From positions 1,674,001-1,738,000 of the forward strand of contig NZXX01000001.1 in assembly GCA_002702065.1 (NCBI GenBank): a stretch of 64,000 nucleotides of DNA, written 5' to 3'. The notes under the pieces were generated by a model. The model ran no database searches. It saw only the letters and a list, made by a program, of their open reading frames with translations, and was not told where the DNA came from. Made by a program: the position numbers and the translations under genes. The stretch comes from Anaerolineaceae bacterium (GTDB lineage Bacteria; Chloroflexota; Anaerolineae; Aggregatilineales; Phototrophicaceae). Shown here one piece after another: positions 8,156 through 18,151 of this stretch. Numbering within the stretch: position 1 is the stretch's first letter; the number at the start of each line of letters is the position of its first letter.

Positions 8156-9445
8156 TTACAGCTCTCGCAGGCTGTCTTCGACTGCTTGCAGTGTGCGGTC
8201 AATGAGTGCGTCGGTGTGGGCGGCACAGGTGAACCATGCGCCGCGTTCCAGTGTGCGAACACCCCGCTGGAGCAGGGCTGTTGTGAAGCGGCGGTACAGG
8301 GCTTTATCCGCGTGGAGTGACTCGCGGTAGTTCGTCATCCGTTGGGTGGTGCCCAGCGCGACATGAAATATTGTCGGCAGCCCCTGAATGCGCGCATCGA
8401 CGCCGGTTGTTTCGAAGACGCGGGTCAGCCCCTGCATCAGGCGGTTGCCCCGTTGGTGCAGCTGCTCATAAAAGCCGGGCTGTTGTAATGCCTTCAGCGT
8501 GGTGACCGTCGCCGCCATGCATACCGCCTGGGCGTTATAGGTGCCGCCGTGCATAACCCCATCGGTGACCAGCTTATCCATTAAGTCTGCCCGCCCTGCC
8601 AAGCACGCTACCGGGAAGCCGTTGGCGATGGCTTTGCCAAATGTCGCCAGATCCGGGGTGACGCCGAGATATTGCTGGGCACCGCCGGGCGCGACACGAA
8701 AGCCGGTGATCACTTCATCGAAAATCAGGATGGTTCCGGTCTCGGTGCAGATTTCGCGAACGCCCTCCAGATAGCCTGGCTCTGGCAGGATCGCGCTGGT
8801 ATTGCACATGATCGGTTCCATGATGACCGCCGCGACATCGCCCCGTGTCAGGCGTTCACGCAGCCTGTCCAGGACGTTCCACGTCATGACTTCGATATGG
8901 TCACCGGCGACAGTATCCTGACCATTGCTGCCGGGCAGGGCGTGCGGGGCTTCTGCCGGACCTGCGGCGTCCAGCCCCGGCGCGACACTCCACAGGATGT
9001 TATCCAGCCAGCCGTGATAGTGTCCCTCGAATTTGATAACGATGTTGCGTTGGGTGGCGGCACGAGCAATGCGCAGGGCGGCCTGCACAACCTCGGTGCC
9101 GGATGACCCGAAACGAATGCGCTGCGCACAGGGCACCATCTCGCAGACAAGCTGCGCCGCTTCATATTCAATCTCACTCTGGGCCGCGAACAACAGGCCG
9201 TTTCTGGCTTGATCGGCTATGGCTTCAGCAATCGCCGCTGGGTTGTGTCCCAGGATGATCGGGCCCATCCCCATGTAATAATCAATGAGTTCGTTGCCGT
9301 CGACATCGTAGAGCAGGGCGCCATCCCCGCGCTCGATAACCAGCGGTGTGGGCGATATGCCGAGGCGGAAATTACTGCTGACGCCGCCTGCCAGATACTG
9401 AGATGCCGCTTGCAGCCCTTGTTTGGACCGTTTGAAATCTGCCAC
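8156..9445 (-). CDS. Class III aminotransferase, glutamate-1-semialdehyde aminomutase-like
   Basis: A 429-residue PLP enzyme starting at GTG (9443-9445) after a G-rich ribosome site. The fold-type-I signature is clear: SSGTEVVQAALR, EGHYHGW, FDEVITGFR (PLP ring Asp) and FGKAIANG with the PLP lysine near residue 270. It is close to HemL in pattern, but the HemL NSGTEA block reads GSSGTEV here, and no tetrapyrrole gene is nearby. A catabolic aminotransferase or aminomutase on an amino-sugar-acid-like compound is therefore as likely as a haem role. It is convergent with the IlvD-like dehydratase and lies 103 bases downstream of the giant glucan synthase on the same strand. Confidence 0.85.
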   Translation of the reverse strand: MADFKRSKQGLQAASQYLAGGVSSNFRLGISPTPLVIERGDGALLYDVDGNELIDYYMGMGPIILGHNPAAIAEAIADQARNGLLFAAQSEIEYEAAQLVCEMVPCAQRIRFGSSGTEVVQAALRIARAATQRNIVIKFEGHYHGWLDNILWSVAPGLDAAGPAEAPHALPGSNGQDTVAGDHIEVMTWNVLDRLRERLTRGDVAAVIMEPIMCNTSAILPEPGYLEGVREICTETGTILIFDEVITGFRVAPGGAQQYLGVTPDLATFGKAIANGFPVACLAGRADLMDKLVTDGVMHGGTYNAQAVCMAATVTTLKALQQPGFYEQLHQRGNRLMQGLTRVFETTGVDARIQGLPTIFHVALGTTQRMTNYRESLHADKALYRRFTTALLQRGVRTLERGAWFTCAAHTDALIDRTLQAVEDSLREL

Positions 9446-9548
9446 TGTGACCTACCCCCCTGTGAACGCGGTCGATCATAGCCGATGGCGTGATGAACGT
9501 CAAAAATCCCAACAAGGCGGCGTGCTCGTGGGGTTCGCATCACAGGCA

Positions 9549-12500
9549 TTACCTGGGCGCAGGCGGTGATTCGGTTGCGCCACGGAGCTTCACCACAACA
9601 TGGTAGGTCTGGTGGTCGTCCATCAGCGGAATCTGGTTGTCTGTTCGTGCCTCACCATCGATCAGGATTTGTGGGTCGCTCAGTGAAGGGTCGACTTCCA
9701 CCTTAATGTTGTAGACGGCGTTTTTGTAAGTGTAACGCACGTGGAATCCGTCCCAGTTGGGTGGCATAACTGGCTCTACGGTGAGGTGGTCGCCATGGCG
9801 CTGGATGCCGAGAATCATCTCAAGGATCAGTCGATACATCCAGCCGGCGGAACCGGTATACCATGTCCAGCCGCCGCGCCCCACATGAGGTTCTACGCTG
9901 TACACATCGGCAGCCACCACATACGGTTCCACCCGGTATTGCGCGATTTTTTCGGACGTATCGGCATGGCGCACCGGGTTAATCATTTCGATCAGACGAG
10001 CAACCTGTTCGTGTTGTTGCAGCAGGGCAAACGCCCAGATGGTCCACAATGCAGCGTGGGTATATTGCCCGCCATTTTCACGGATGCCGGGGACATACCC
10101 TTTGATGTAGCCGGGGTCCTGGGCTGATTTGTCGAAGGGTGGGGTAAACAGCATAATGAGCTGGTTCTCATCGCGCACCAGATAGTCGCTGACAGCTTGC
10201 ATCGCCTGAGCAGCGCGGCCCGCATCTGCCGCGCCAGAGATAACACCCCAGGACTGAGCAATGGAATCAATTTTACATTCGAGATTTCTGGCAGAACCCA
10301 TCGGCGTGCCATCGTCGTAATAGGCCCGCAGATACCAGTCACCATCCCAGGCCTGTTGTTCCAGCGCTGTGTGGACGGCGGTCATGTACTGCCGGAAAGA
10401 CTCTATCCGCAAGCTGTCACCCTGCTGCTGGCAGATCGGGATGAAGTTTTGGATCGCGTCATAGAGGAACCAGCCCATCCAGACGCTTTCGCCCTTGCCT
10501 TCAATGCCGACCCGATTCATGCCATCGTTCCAGTCACCACTACCCATCAGTGGCAAGCCATGCGGCCCTTCAGTCATGCCACGGTCCAGCGCGCGCAGGC
10601 AGTGTTCATAAATCGAGACTGTTTCGCTGGTTGTGTCATACTGGCCGTAGCGCTCATCCTCACCGTCGCGCAGCGGCTCACCGCGCATAAATGGGGCCTG
10701 CTCAGTTAGGATGGTTGCATCGCCGGTGACTTCTACATAATGCGCAACGACATACGGCAGCCAGATCAAGTCGTCGGCAAAGCGCGTGCGCACGCCTCTG
10801 CCGGATGGCGGATGCCACCAATGCAGTACATCGCCTGTATCGAACTGGTGACTGGCCGCCCGCAGAATTTGTTCTCGTGCCAGATCGGGGCGCGTATGCA
10901 GAACCGCCATGACATCCTGAAGCTGGTCGCGGAAACCGAAGGCACCGCCAGACTGGTAAAATGCGGACCGACCCCACAAACGGCAGGCGATTGTCTGGTA
11001 AAGCAGCCAGGGCAAAATCACGTTGATGGCGGGGTCAGGTGTCTCGACAGCTACCTGATTCAGGATACCTTTCCACAGGCTTTGTGTCGCATCCCATAGG
11101 CGGTCAATCGCTTCAACAGTCTGGTGCTGGGCAGAACGTTCCAGCGCTTCGGCCCGTGTTGATGCTGCGCCGAGGATGAATACGACTTCATCGGTTTCAC
11201 CCGGTGGCAGGTCGAGGTGATACTGGATAACGCCGCAGATATCGTTCCCCGCCTGCACCGTTCCCTTCAGGCCGATGCGTTGCAGGGCTGCGGGATAGGC
11301 CAGTGTGCCTGACCGCCCCAGAAATTCAATCCGGTCGGTGGTGAAACCGAAGAAAGGCCGGTCGCCACTCAGGAACGCGTATTGACCGCCAAACTCCAGG
11401 CTGTAGGGATTATGGACCAGCAGCGTATGTTGGGTGGCATCGTATTCAGGGATCAGATACTGGCTGGTAATGGCGCGGTTTGTGCCCAGCACCCACTCGG
11501 CATAGTAGGTGGCCGTGATGCGCCGGGGATGGTTCCATCTGTTTTTGACTCGCAGACGCACGATTTTGACCGGAGCGTCCGGCGCGATGTAAACAGTCAT
11601 GGTTTGTTCGAGGCCGTGGCTGTGATGTTCGAAAACGGTGTATCCCGCCCCGTGACGAATCAGATACGGGGCATTTTCGGGCGCTGGTGATGGGGTTGGC
11701 GACCATATGGCGGCCGTTTCTTCATCACGCAGATAGAGTGCTTCTGCCGGTTGATCGCTGACCGGGTCATTGCGCCATGCTGTCAGCCGAAATTCGCTGC
11801 TGTTTTCGCCCCAGCTGTAACCCCCGCCGGATTCCGTTACAAGCGTCCCGAAATTCGGATTGGCAATCACATTGCTCCACGGCGCGGGTGTGCGCTGCCC
11901 CGGCTCCAGGAAAATCTGATATTCCTGTTTGTCGGCACAAAAGCCGCCCAGTCCATTATCGAACTGCCAGTCTGTTGGTCGCGACAACACGGGGGAAGGT
12001 TCATCAGAGGTGGTTCCGGTCGGGCGGAACAGCGGCAGATTGTTGATGCTGACATTGAGCTGCCTCACCTGCTGCGCGAGGCTGCCATCTCTCGAATCGA
12101 GCACCACGCGGGCGCTTGTCTCCAGCAGAATACGATCTGCCGTGCTGCTCAGTTGTTCCATGTTTAGAATGAAGATACCGTCATGACGGCCAATCCACAG
12201 TTCGCTGCCCATACGCACGATCAGACGATGGATCTGATGATAGAGTTCGCGCATGTAGCCGGTATCGTACTGATTCAGGATCACCAGCGTGACCTTGTAA
12301 TTGCGGTTGCGCCAGTAGGTATGGGCCTGGATCAGGTCCTGTATCAGCGGAATATCATCCGTGCTGGTGACTCTGACCATCAGAATGGGGTAATCGCCGG
12401 AGATGCCATAGGACCAAAGCCCACTCTGACTTTTGCTGTTGGCCGCCAGCGTCTCTGCCTGGACGCGCATGGATGGCCGTGGATAGATGAGCGCAGAAAA

Positions 12501-15500
12501 CAATTGCTGCATATGCTGGATCTGGTCGGGCTTTAGTTTCAGTTGGTACATTTCGCGGGCGCTTTGATAGCGGGCCGCATCAAAGGTCTGCTCAACCGCA
12601 TTCCACCCTTGATACCGGGCTGCCAGATAATCAATTTGCTGCCGGGTCTCGCAGGCAATGGCGATGTAAGCGATCTGCACCGTCGCATAGGGTTGCAGTT
12701 GAATCTGCTGCCCAAGCGCGATGATGGGGTCGAGCGTGCTGCCGCTGGTGCCAGACAACCGGGCGGTCTTCGTATCAAATAGCTGTGGCGACTGCACGGT
12801 CCGGCCACGCCCGATAAACTGTGCCCGGTCTGTTTCGTAGGTCATTGTTTCATTAAAGGGCAGGTCACTGGTGTAGCCCGACGGATTATGGATGAGGCGG
12901 TGAAACAGGTATATCCCGCTTTCCTTCTGTGAACGTGGCCTGCGGCGGAACAAGACCCCCTGATGCTCCGGCAAAAACTCGCTCTGGATAAACAATTTGT
13001 TGAATGCCGGGTGGCGCTGGTGAGCCTCCTGCGGGCTGAGTATGACCTCGGCGTAATTTGTCAGGAACAGCCTGCGTGTTTCGCCGGTGTGATTGGTCAA
13101 GGATATACGCCGGATTTCAACGTCGTCATCAGGCGAGACAGTCACTTCCATTTTGAGTGAAATGTCCTGGTCACGCCGCGTAATTTCCGCCATGTAGGGA
13201 TAAAAGCGGGTTGTGTAATCGACTGGGGTTTTCGCTGTCGGGGCATAACCGGCAGACCAGTATGCGCCGGTATCCATATCCTGAATGTAAACCCATGTGC
13301 CAGACTCATCGAGCGCCGGGTCCGGGGTAAATTGGGTCAGACTCGTCGCGCGCCACTGGCTGAACCCACCCCCTGTATTGGTCATCAGTACGCTGTAATG
13401 GCCATTCGAAAGCGTGTGCACGTAGGGAAAAGCGGTGTCCCACGAAACGTTCCACGGTGTCGTTGAATCGGAGTGAGTTGTCGGTGGCGTGGCATTCTCG
13501 TCACGTTCTGTTTCGGGATAACGTAGCACGGGGTAGGTCGGGATTTTCTCTTGCAACAACAGGTCCGCACTTTGTACCAGCGCATCGGCGTGGAAGCGTT
13601 GAACGATGATTTCGTCATTGATGGCGTTGTTCAGCGCAAGCAAAATCATGCCCTGATGATGCGCCATGTATTCTCGTACAACGGCATATGCCTCACCCAG
13701 GCTGAGGTGGCGGGTTGTGTAATCAATCGCTTCATAGAAGCCGTAGCTGCCGCGCGCATTCAGATTTTCAAGGACGGACATGTTACGCAGCACGGCCTTT
13801 GGGCGAACACCCAACCCAAGCATCGACGCATAAGGGGCGATGACAAGGTCGGTTTCCATGCCACGTTTGAAGGCCAGTTGGGGAATACCGAACGCCCGGT
13901 ACTGATAATTCAGGTTGCTGTCGAGTACGTGATAGCCCGACTCTGAAATCCCCCAGGGGACATTATTTTCTTTGGCGTACGCAATCTGCTGATCCACCAC
14001 CGTGCCATAGCTCTGGTGTAGCAAGGTGTTCGGATAGTCACGCATGAAAAGCGCCGGCATAAGGTATTCAAACATGGTGCCGCTCCACGAAAGCAAGGTG
14101 ACGTTTTCGTGGAAGGCGGTCATCGGTCGTCCGAGCTGCAGCCAGTGTTCCTGCGGGACATCACGTTTGGCTACCGCGACATAGCTGGCAATGCGTGCTT
14201 CCGACGCGAGTAAGTCGTAGTAGCTGTTGTCCAGGCGTTCATCACTGGTGTTATAGCCGATGTGAAACAGGCAGCGTTCGCTGTCAAACAGAAAGCGAAA
14301 ATCATGGTCGTCGATACATGTCTGGATCCATTGGCTGAGGTTTTCGTAGTTCTGTTGCAGGGCGGCTGCGGCGGTTCTGGCGGTATCCAGCGCCTCGATT
14401 AACGAGTCAATCCACTTTAGGGCCTCATCATCCTGTAACATGGCAGACTGGGCTAATGCGGCCAGATCATCAACGTTCTGATAATAGGTGGAAGCCCTCG
14501 CAATCTGCGGCAAATCAGCCAGTACGCCGCGAAGTTCCTCAACAGTCTGCTTCGCATCAGACGCGATTTCCGCTGGCGGCTGTGCGGCCAAAACAAGCCA
14601 GGGTGCTAGTGTGTCCAGGTCGCGCTGAATATTGACAACCTGCTGCCGAAGATGCGAGAGAACCAGACGTATTTCTGATACTTGCAGGACCGTGAGCTGA
14701 TATTTCTGCTCTTCCAGTACGCTGACGACCATCTGACCCAGCTGGGGCAGCACATCCTCATGAAGCTCCTTGAGAAGCCCAGGCCATTGCATCGGATGAT
14801 TCGAGGCGGCTTTGATCTGCTTGGCGATTGTATCAATATCGTCGTGGCGATCCACATCGATAGAGTCCAGCAAATCGTTCAGGATCTCCAACAGGTCCAG
14901 CAGCCCCTGCCAGCGTTGAGGCATAATGATCGGTTCGTCAGCAAGATTGATCAGGCCCTGTCGCAGCGCGATCAGACAGCCGACCAGATTGCCGCTGTCG
15001 ACGGTTGAGACGTAGCGAGGCGGTAGCGGTTGCAATGTTTTTGCGTCGTACCAGTTGAGGAAATGGCCGCGATAGCGCTCGAGTTTGTCCAGCGTTTCGA
15101 ATGTCAGCCGCAAGCGCAGGGCCACTTCCTGAGTACCGATGTAGCCAAAGTCATAGGCCGATAGCGTCGCTAGTGTCAACAGGCCGATGTTGGTTGGCGA
15201 GGTGGAATAAATGACGGTGGCGCGGGGTGCCTCGCGATAATGATCGGGCGGCAGCCAATGTGAAACGGGACCGACGAAGTCTTCAAAATAGAGCCATGTC
15301 CGCCTCGCCAGCTTGCGCAGTTCACGCCGCTGTTTCTCTGTTAATTCTGGCTTTTCCTCGACCAGTGTGCGGCTGATATATTTCGCCAGCATGGGCGACA
15401 ACACCCACGCCGTTAACAGGGGGGTAGCAATAAGGATATTGTGGGGTTGCGTCAGCAGGATGGCGACCAGGATGACCACCACACCGATGAGCGCCAGCGA

Positions 15501-18146
15501 CATACGGTGCCAGATGGGGGCGTCTTCGGCGGTGTCGCTGCCGAATAGCTGGTTAACGCGTGCGGCGGTTGTCCACTGCAACAGGTGGCGCTTGCGGACG
15601 AGTCGATAAAGGGTCAGAAAGATGGCATCCAGCGCCAGCATCGCTTCATAGAGCAGGAAGGATACGGATAATGCCCAACGGGTTAAATCATTGGTGAATG
15701 TCTTTTGAACCACATTTGAGGGTGGCGCCACCAGCACGCTCAGGGCGTGGTTGAGAAAGATGCCCAGAAATGGACCCGCCGACAGCAACAGGCCGAAGGC
15801 GGTCCACACCATTGCGGTCGATACATCATGTGAACCAGGTAACAGGCCAAGCCATGTGAAGATAAACAGCGCCGGTAGTGCCACAGGAACCAGACTGCGG
15901 CGCAGGTTATCCATCATTTTCCACAGGTTAATCACTGACAGTGTTTCCGCTGCGGGGTTGCGCAAGCGGGTTATAAAAGCCGTGAGCAGCCAGGGCAGAA
16001 GCTGCCAGTCCCCTCTAATCCAGCGGTGAATGCGCTGCTGGTGGGCCAGATAATGCGTTGGATAATCTTCAATGAGGGTGATGTCTGCGATCAGCCCAAC
16101 ACGGCCAAAAGACCCTTCCAGAAGGTCATGACTGAGCAGCGAATTTTCAGGTATGCCATCAGCCAAACTATGCTCGAAGGCTGCGACATCGTAAATGCCT
16201 TTGCCCACATAGATTGCATCGCCAAACAAGTCCTGATACAGGTTCGAAACGGCAAGCGTGTACAGGTCAAGGCCGGTATCCCCGGCGTAGAGGCGTGTGA
16301 AGAGCGACTGCTGCGTGGCAATTTGCAGGATGTCGATTCGTGGTTGCAGGACGCTGTAACCACGTTGGATTATGCGGCTGTCGGTGGTGTAGACTGGACG
16401 ATTCAGGGGATGCGCCAGAGTGCCAATTAACGCCTGAGCGCTGCCTGCCGGCAGGATGGTGTCCGCATCAAGCGTAATCACAAACCGTACTGTCGATAAT
16501 AAACTCAGGTCACCCGCCTGAACGACATAGTCGGTATCGGCTGCGGGATTGAGTAGCAGTTGATTGAACATGGCCAGTTTGCCACGCTTTCGCTCCCAGC
16601 CCATCCACGTTCCTTCCTGAGGATTCCAGCGGCGGCGGCGCAGAAAAAAGTAGAAGGGTGTGCTGGCCCCACTGGCGCTGTAGCGTGAGTTCAATGCCTT
16701 GAGTCGTTCACGTGCATGTGCAATCAGCTTTTCATCAGCGGGCAGGTTTTCTTCAGGCGCATCGGTCAGGTCTGCCAGCAGGGCATAAAAAAGATTCTGG
16801 TCACCATTGCGCAGGTAGTGCATTTCGAGATGATTAAAATGCGTGTCGATGTCTTCGATGGTGCTGACCAGCACGGGCATGACGATAAAAGTCCGGTAGG
16901 CATCCGGGACCGATTGGCTGAAATCGAGGCGGGCCAGTAACCGAGGCGCAGTCAGATGTAAAACACACCAATCAATCACCTGGATAATGGCTGTGCTGAT
17001 TGGCAGCGCGGCGATGGCAAGCGTTATCAGCGTGAACACGATGCCAGCATTGAGCCTTGATATGCTCATGCCAATGCTCAGCAGGGCAAGCAGGGTCAAA
17101 CTGATTATCGCCCCCAGATAGAGCACGGTCCGGTGACGCTTGATTAGACGCTGGAATCGCTGTGATCGGGTTGGCTGATGCCCGACCTGTTGCTCAAGTG
17201 TCTGCAAACCTTCATCGATCAGGTAATAACCGACGTGTGCACGATACCCCGCGTAGTTGGGGCCGCCCGGTTGCGCATCGCGTAAGGACGATCTGTCAGG
17301 TTTTGCTACCCCCTCGCTCGCCAGACTGATAGCGGTCTTCGCAATGGCCCGCTCATCCTGCCGGGTGACCTGCGCGATTCGCTCCACTGCTTCGCGGTAG
17401 CGGTTGCGTGTGTGGCGGTCCATGCGGGCATAGATATTGGAGGGATCCGTACGGAGTTCCGCTTCGACCAGACTCACGGATTCGAAAAACGCGTTCCAGT
17501 CCTGATAACCGAGCATTTGTAGGCTACGCGTGTTATTTGCCACAATGTCGGTCGCATTTAATGGATGCTGCCGCAAGTCTGGTTTGGTGTCCGGCAGATC
17601 ATGTTCAATTTCCGCGACTTCGTACAAGGCCTTCAACGTGCGTTCCAGCAGGCAAGCACGCAGCATCATAGGCAGCGCCCATAATTCCCCGATCTTGAGC
17701 GGCGTAATTTGCTGGTAGGCGTTACAGAACGTGGTTACTTCATCAATGGAAAGCGGGCCGGATGCGCTGTCGACTAACGCACAGGCCACGACGTAGATGC
17801 GCGGCAAGCCTTTCAAATCGGGTTCGAGCAGTTTTGGCAGGCTGCGATAGTAGCCGGGCGGCATATCCTCTTTGACGAATTGCAGCGCCTGCTGGATGAT
17901 GTAATAATTATCCAGTAGCCATTCGCCGGCATAAGGCAGCAGCAGTTCATTTTGCGCAATCTCCGCAAAATGGCGTTGGATTTGGGCCAGGGCTGTCTTG
18001 TAATCCTTGAAGCGCCCCAGTATTGGTATCAGCGTCCCGCGGTTAATTTTCGTGTGATGATGCTTGTCGGCCAGTTGCTGTGCAACAATGGTGATCGGGT
18101 TATCGGTCTCGCGGATTAACCCTTGTTCTGATTCAATTCCTTCCAT
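9549..18146 (-). CDS. ndvB: Cyclic beta-1,2-glucan synthase (GT84 + glycoamylase-like + GH94)
   Basis: A single 2865-residue membrane protein with the full layout of NdvB/ChvB cyclic glucan synthases. An N-terminal region (1-330) leads to membrane helices (about 335-400), then a GT84 domain with LDADT near residue 555 and a HRWIRGDWQ block near 710, followed by more membrane helices (about 750-930). A glycoamylase-like part follows (about 950-1450, STSPTNIGLLTLA, SWSGTMFEYLMP). Two beta-sandwich regions end in a GH94 phosphorylase domain with the acid motif GDWNDGMN near 2542. The family makes cyclic beta-1,2-glucans from UDP-glucose for osmotic adaptation and surface interaction. A tandem universal stress protein lies only five bases upstream, so co-transcription is likely. 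Confidence 0.93.
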   Translation of the reverse strand: MEGIESEQGLIRETDNPITIVAQQLADKHHHTKINRGTLIPILGRFKDYKTALAQIQRHFAEIAQNELLLPYAGEWLLDNYYIIQQALQFVKEDMPPGYYRSLPKLLEPDLKGLPRIYVVACALVDSASGPLSIDEVTTFCNAYQQITPLKIGELWALPMMLRACLLERTLKALYEVAEIEHDLPDTKPDLRQHPLNATDIVANNTRSLQMLGYQDWNAFFESVSLVEAELRTDPSNIYARMDRHTRNRYREAVERIAQVTRQDERAIAKTAISLASEGVAKPDRSSLRDAQPGGPNYAGYRAHVGYYLIDEGLQTLEQQVGHQPTRSQRFQRLIKRHRTVLYLGAIISLTLLALLSIGMSISRLNAGIVFTLITLAIAALPISTAIIQVIDWCVLHLTAPRLLARLDFSQSVPDAYRTFIVMPVLVSTIEDIDTHFNHLEMHYLRNGDQNLFYALLADLTDAPEENLPADEKLIAHARERLKALNSRYSASGASTPFYFFLRRRRWNPQEGTWMGWERKRGKLAMFNQLLLNPAADTDYVVQAGDLSLLSTVRFVITLDADTILPAGSAQALIGTLAHPLNRPVYTTDSRIIQRGYSVLQPRIDILQIATQQSLFTRLYAGDTGLDLYTLAVSNLYQDLFGDAIYVGKGIYDVAAFEHSLADGIPENSLLSHDLLEGSFGRVGLIADITLIEDYPTHYLAHQQRIHRWIRGDWQLLPWLLTAFITRLRNPAAETLSVINLWKMMDNLRRSLVPVALPALFIFTWLGLLPGSHDVSTAMVWTAFGLLLSAGPFLGIFLNHALSVLVAPPSNVVQKTFTNDLTRWALSVSFLLYEAMLALDAIFLTLYRLVRKRHLLQWTTAARVNQLFGSDTAEDAPIWHRMSLALIGVVVILVAILLTQPHNILIATPLLTAWVLSPMLAKYISRTLVEEKPELTEKQRRELRKLARRTWLYFEDFVGPVSHWLPPDHYREAPRATVIYSTSPTNIGLLTLATLSAYDFGYIGTQEVALRLRLTFETLDKLERYRGHFLNWYDAKTLQPLPPRYVSTVDSGNLVGCLIALRQGLINLADEPIIMPQRWQGLLDLLEILNDLLDSIDVDRHDDIDTIAKQIKAASNHPMQWPGLLKELHEDVLPQLGQMVVSVLEEQKYQLTVLQVSEIRLVLSHLRQQVVNIQRDLDTLAPWLVLAAQPPAEIASDAKQTVEELRGVLADLPQIARASTYYQNVDDLAALAQSAMLQDDEALKWIDSLIEALDTARTAAAALQQNYENLSQWIQTCIDDHDFRFLFDSERCLFHIGYNTSDERLDNSYYDLLASEARIASYVAVAKRDVPQEHWLQLGRPMTAFHENVTLLSWSGTMFEYLMPALFMRDYPNTLLHQSYGTVVDQQIAYAKENNVPWGISESGYHVLDSNLNYQYRAFGIPQLAFKRGMETDLVIAPYASMLGLGVRPKAVLRNMSVLENLNARGSYGFYEAIDYTTRHLSLGEAYAVVREYMAHHQGMILLALNNAINDEIIVQRFHADALVQSADLLLQEKIPTYPVLRYPETERDENATPPTTHSDSTTPWNVSWDTAFPYVHTLSNGHYSVLMTNTGGGFSQWRATSLTQFTPDPALDESGTWVYIQDMDTGAYWSAGYAPTAKTPVDYTTRFYPYMAEITRRDQDISLKMEVTVSPDDDVEIRRISLTNHTGETRRLFLTNYAEVILSPQEAHQRHPAFNKLFIQSEFLPEHQGVLFRRRPRSQKESGIYLFHRLIHNPSGYTSDLPFNETMTYETDRAQFIGRGRTVQSPQLFDTKTARLSGTSGSTLDPIIALGQQIQLQPYATVQIAYIAIACETRQQIDYLAARYQGWNAVEQTFDAARYQSAREMYQLKLKPDQIQHMQQLFSALIYPRPSMRVQAETLAANSKSQSGLWSYGISGDYPILMVRVTSTDDIPLIQDLIQAHTYWRNRNYKVTLVILNQYDTGYMRELYHQIHRLIVRMGSELWIGRHDGIFILNMEQLSSTADRILLETSARVVLDSRDGSLAQQVRQLNVSINNLPLFRPTGTTSDEPSPVLSRPTDWQFDNGLGGFCADKQEYQIFLEPGQRTPAPWSNVIANPNFGTLVTESGGGYSWGENSSEFRLTAWRNDPVSDQPAEALYLRDEETAAIWSPTPSPAPENAPYLIRHGAGYTVFEHHSHGLEQTMTVYIAPDAPVKIVRLRVKNRWNHPRRITATYYAEWVLGTNRAITSQYLIPEYDATQHTLLVHNPYSLEFGGQYAFLSGDRPFFGFTTDRIEFLGRSGTLAYPAALQRIGLKGTVQAGNDICGVIQYHLDLPPGETDEVVFILGAASTRAEALERSAQHQTVEAIDRLWDATQSLWKGILNQVAVETPDPAINVILPWLLYQTIACRLWGRSAFYQSGGAFGFRDQLQDVMAVLHTRPDLAREQILRAASHQFDTGDVLHWWHPPSGRGVRTRFADDLIWLPYVVAHYVEVTGDATILTEQAPFMRGEPLRDGEDERYGQYDTTSETVSIYEHCLRALDRGMTEGPHGLPLMGSGDWNDGMNRVGIEGKGESVWMGWFLYDAIQNFIPICQQQGDSLRIESFRQYMTAVHTALEQQAWDGDWYLRAYYDDGTPMGSARNLECKIDSIAQSWGVISGAADAGRAAQAMQAVSDYLVRDENQLIMLFTPPFDKSAQDPGYIKGYVPGIRENGGQYTHAALWTIWAFALLQQHEQVARLIEMINPVRHADTSEKIAQYRVEPYVVAADVYSVEPHVGRGGWTWYTGSAGWMYRLILEMILGIQRHGDHLTVEPVMPPNWDGFHVRYTYKNAVYNIKVEVDPSLSDPQILIDGEARTDNQIPLMDDHQTYHVVVKLRGATESPPAPR

Positions 18147-18151
18147 ATCAA

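Noticed and set aside
9446..9548. Terminator between the glucan synthase and the aminotransferase
   Set aside because: A weak CCCCAC/GTTGGG pairing with a mismatch ahead of five U was seen, but it is too poor to list.
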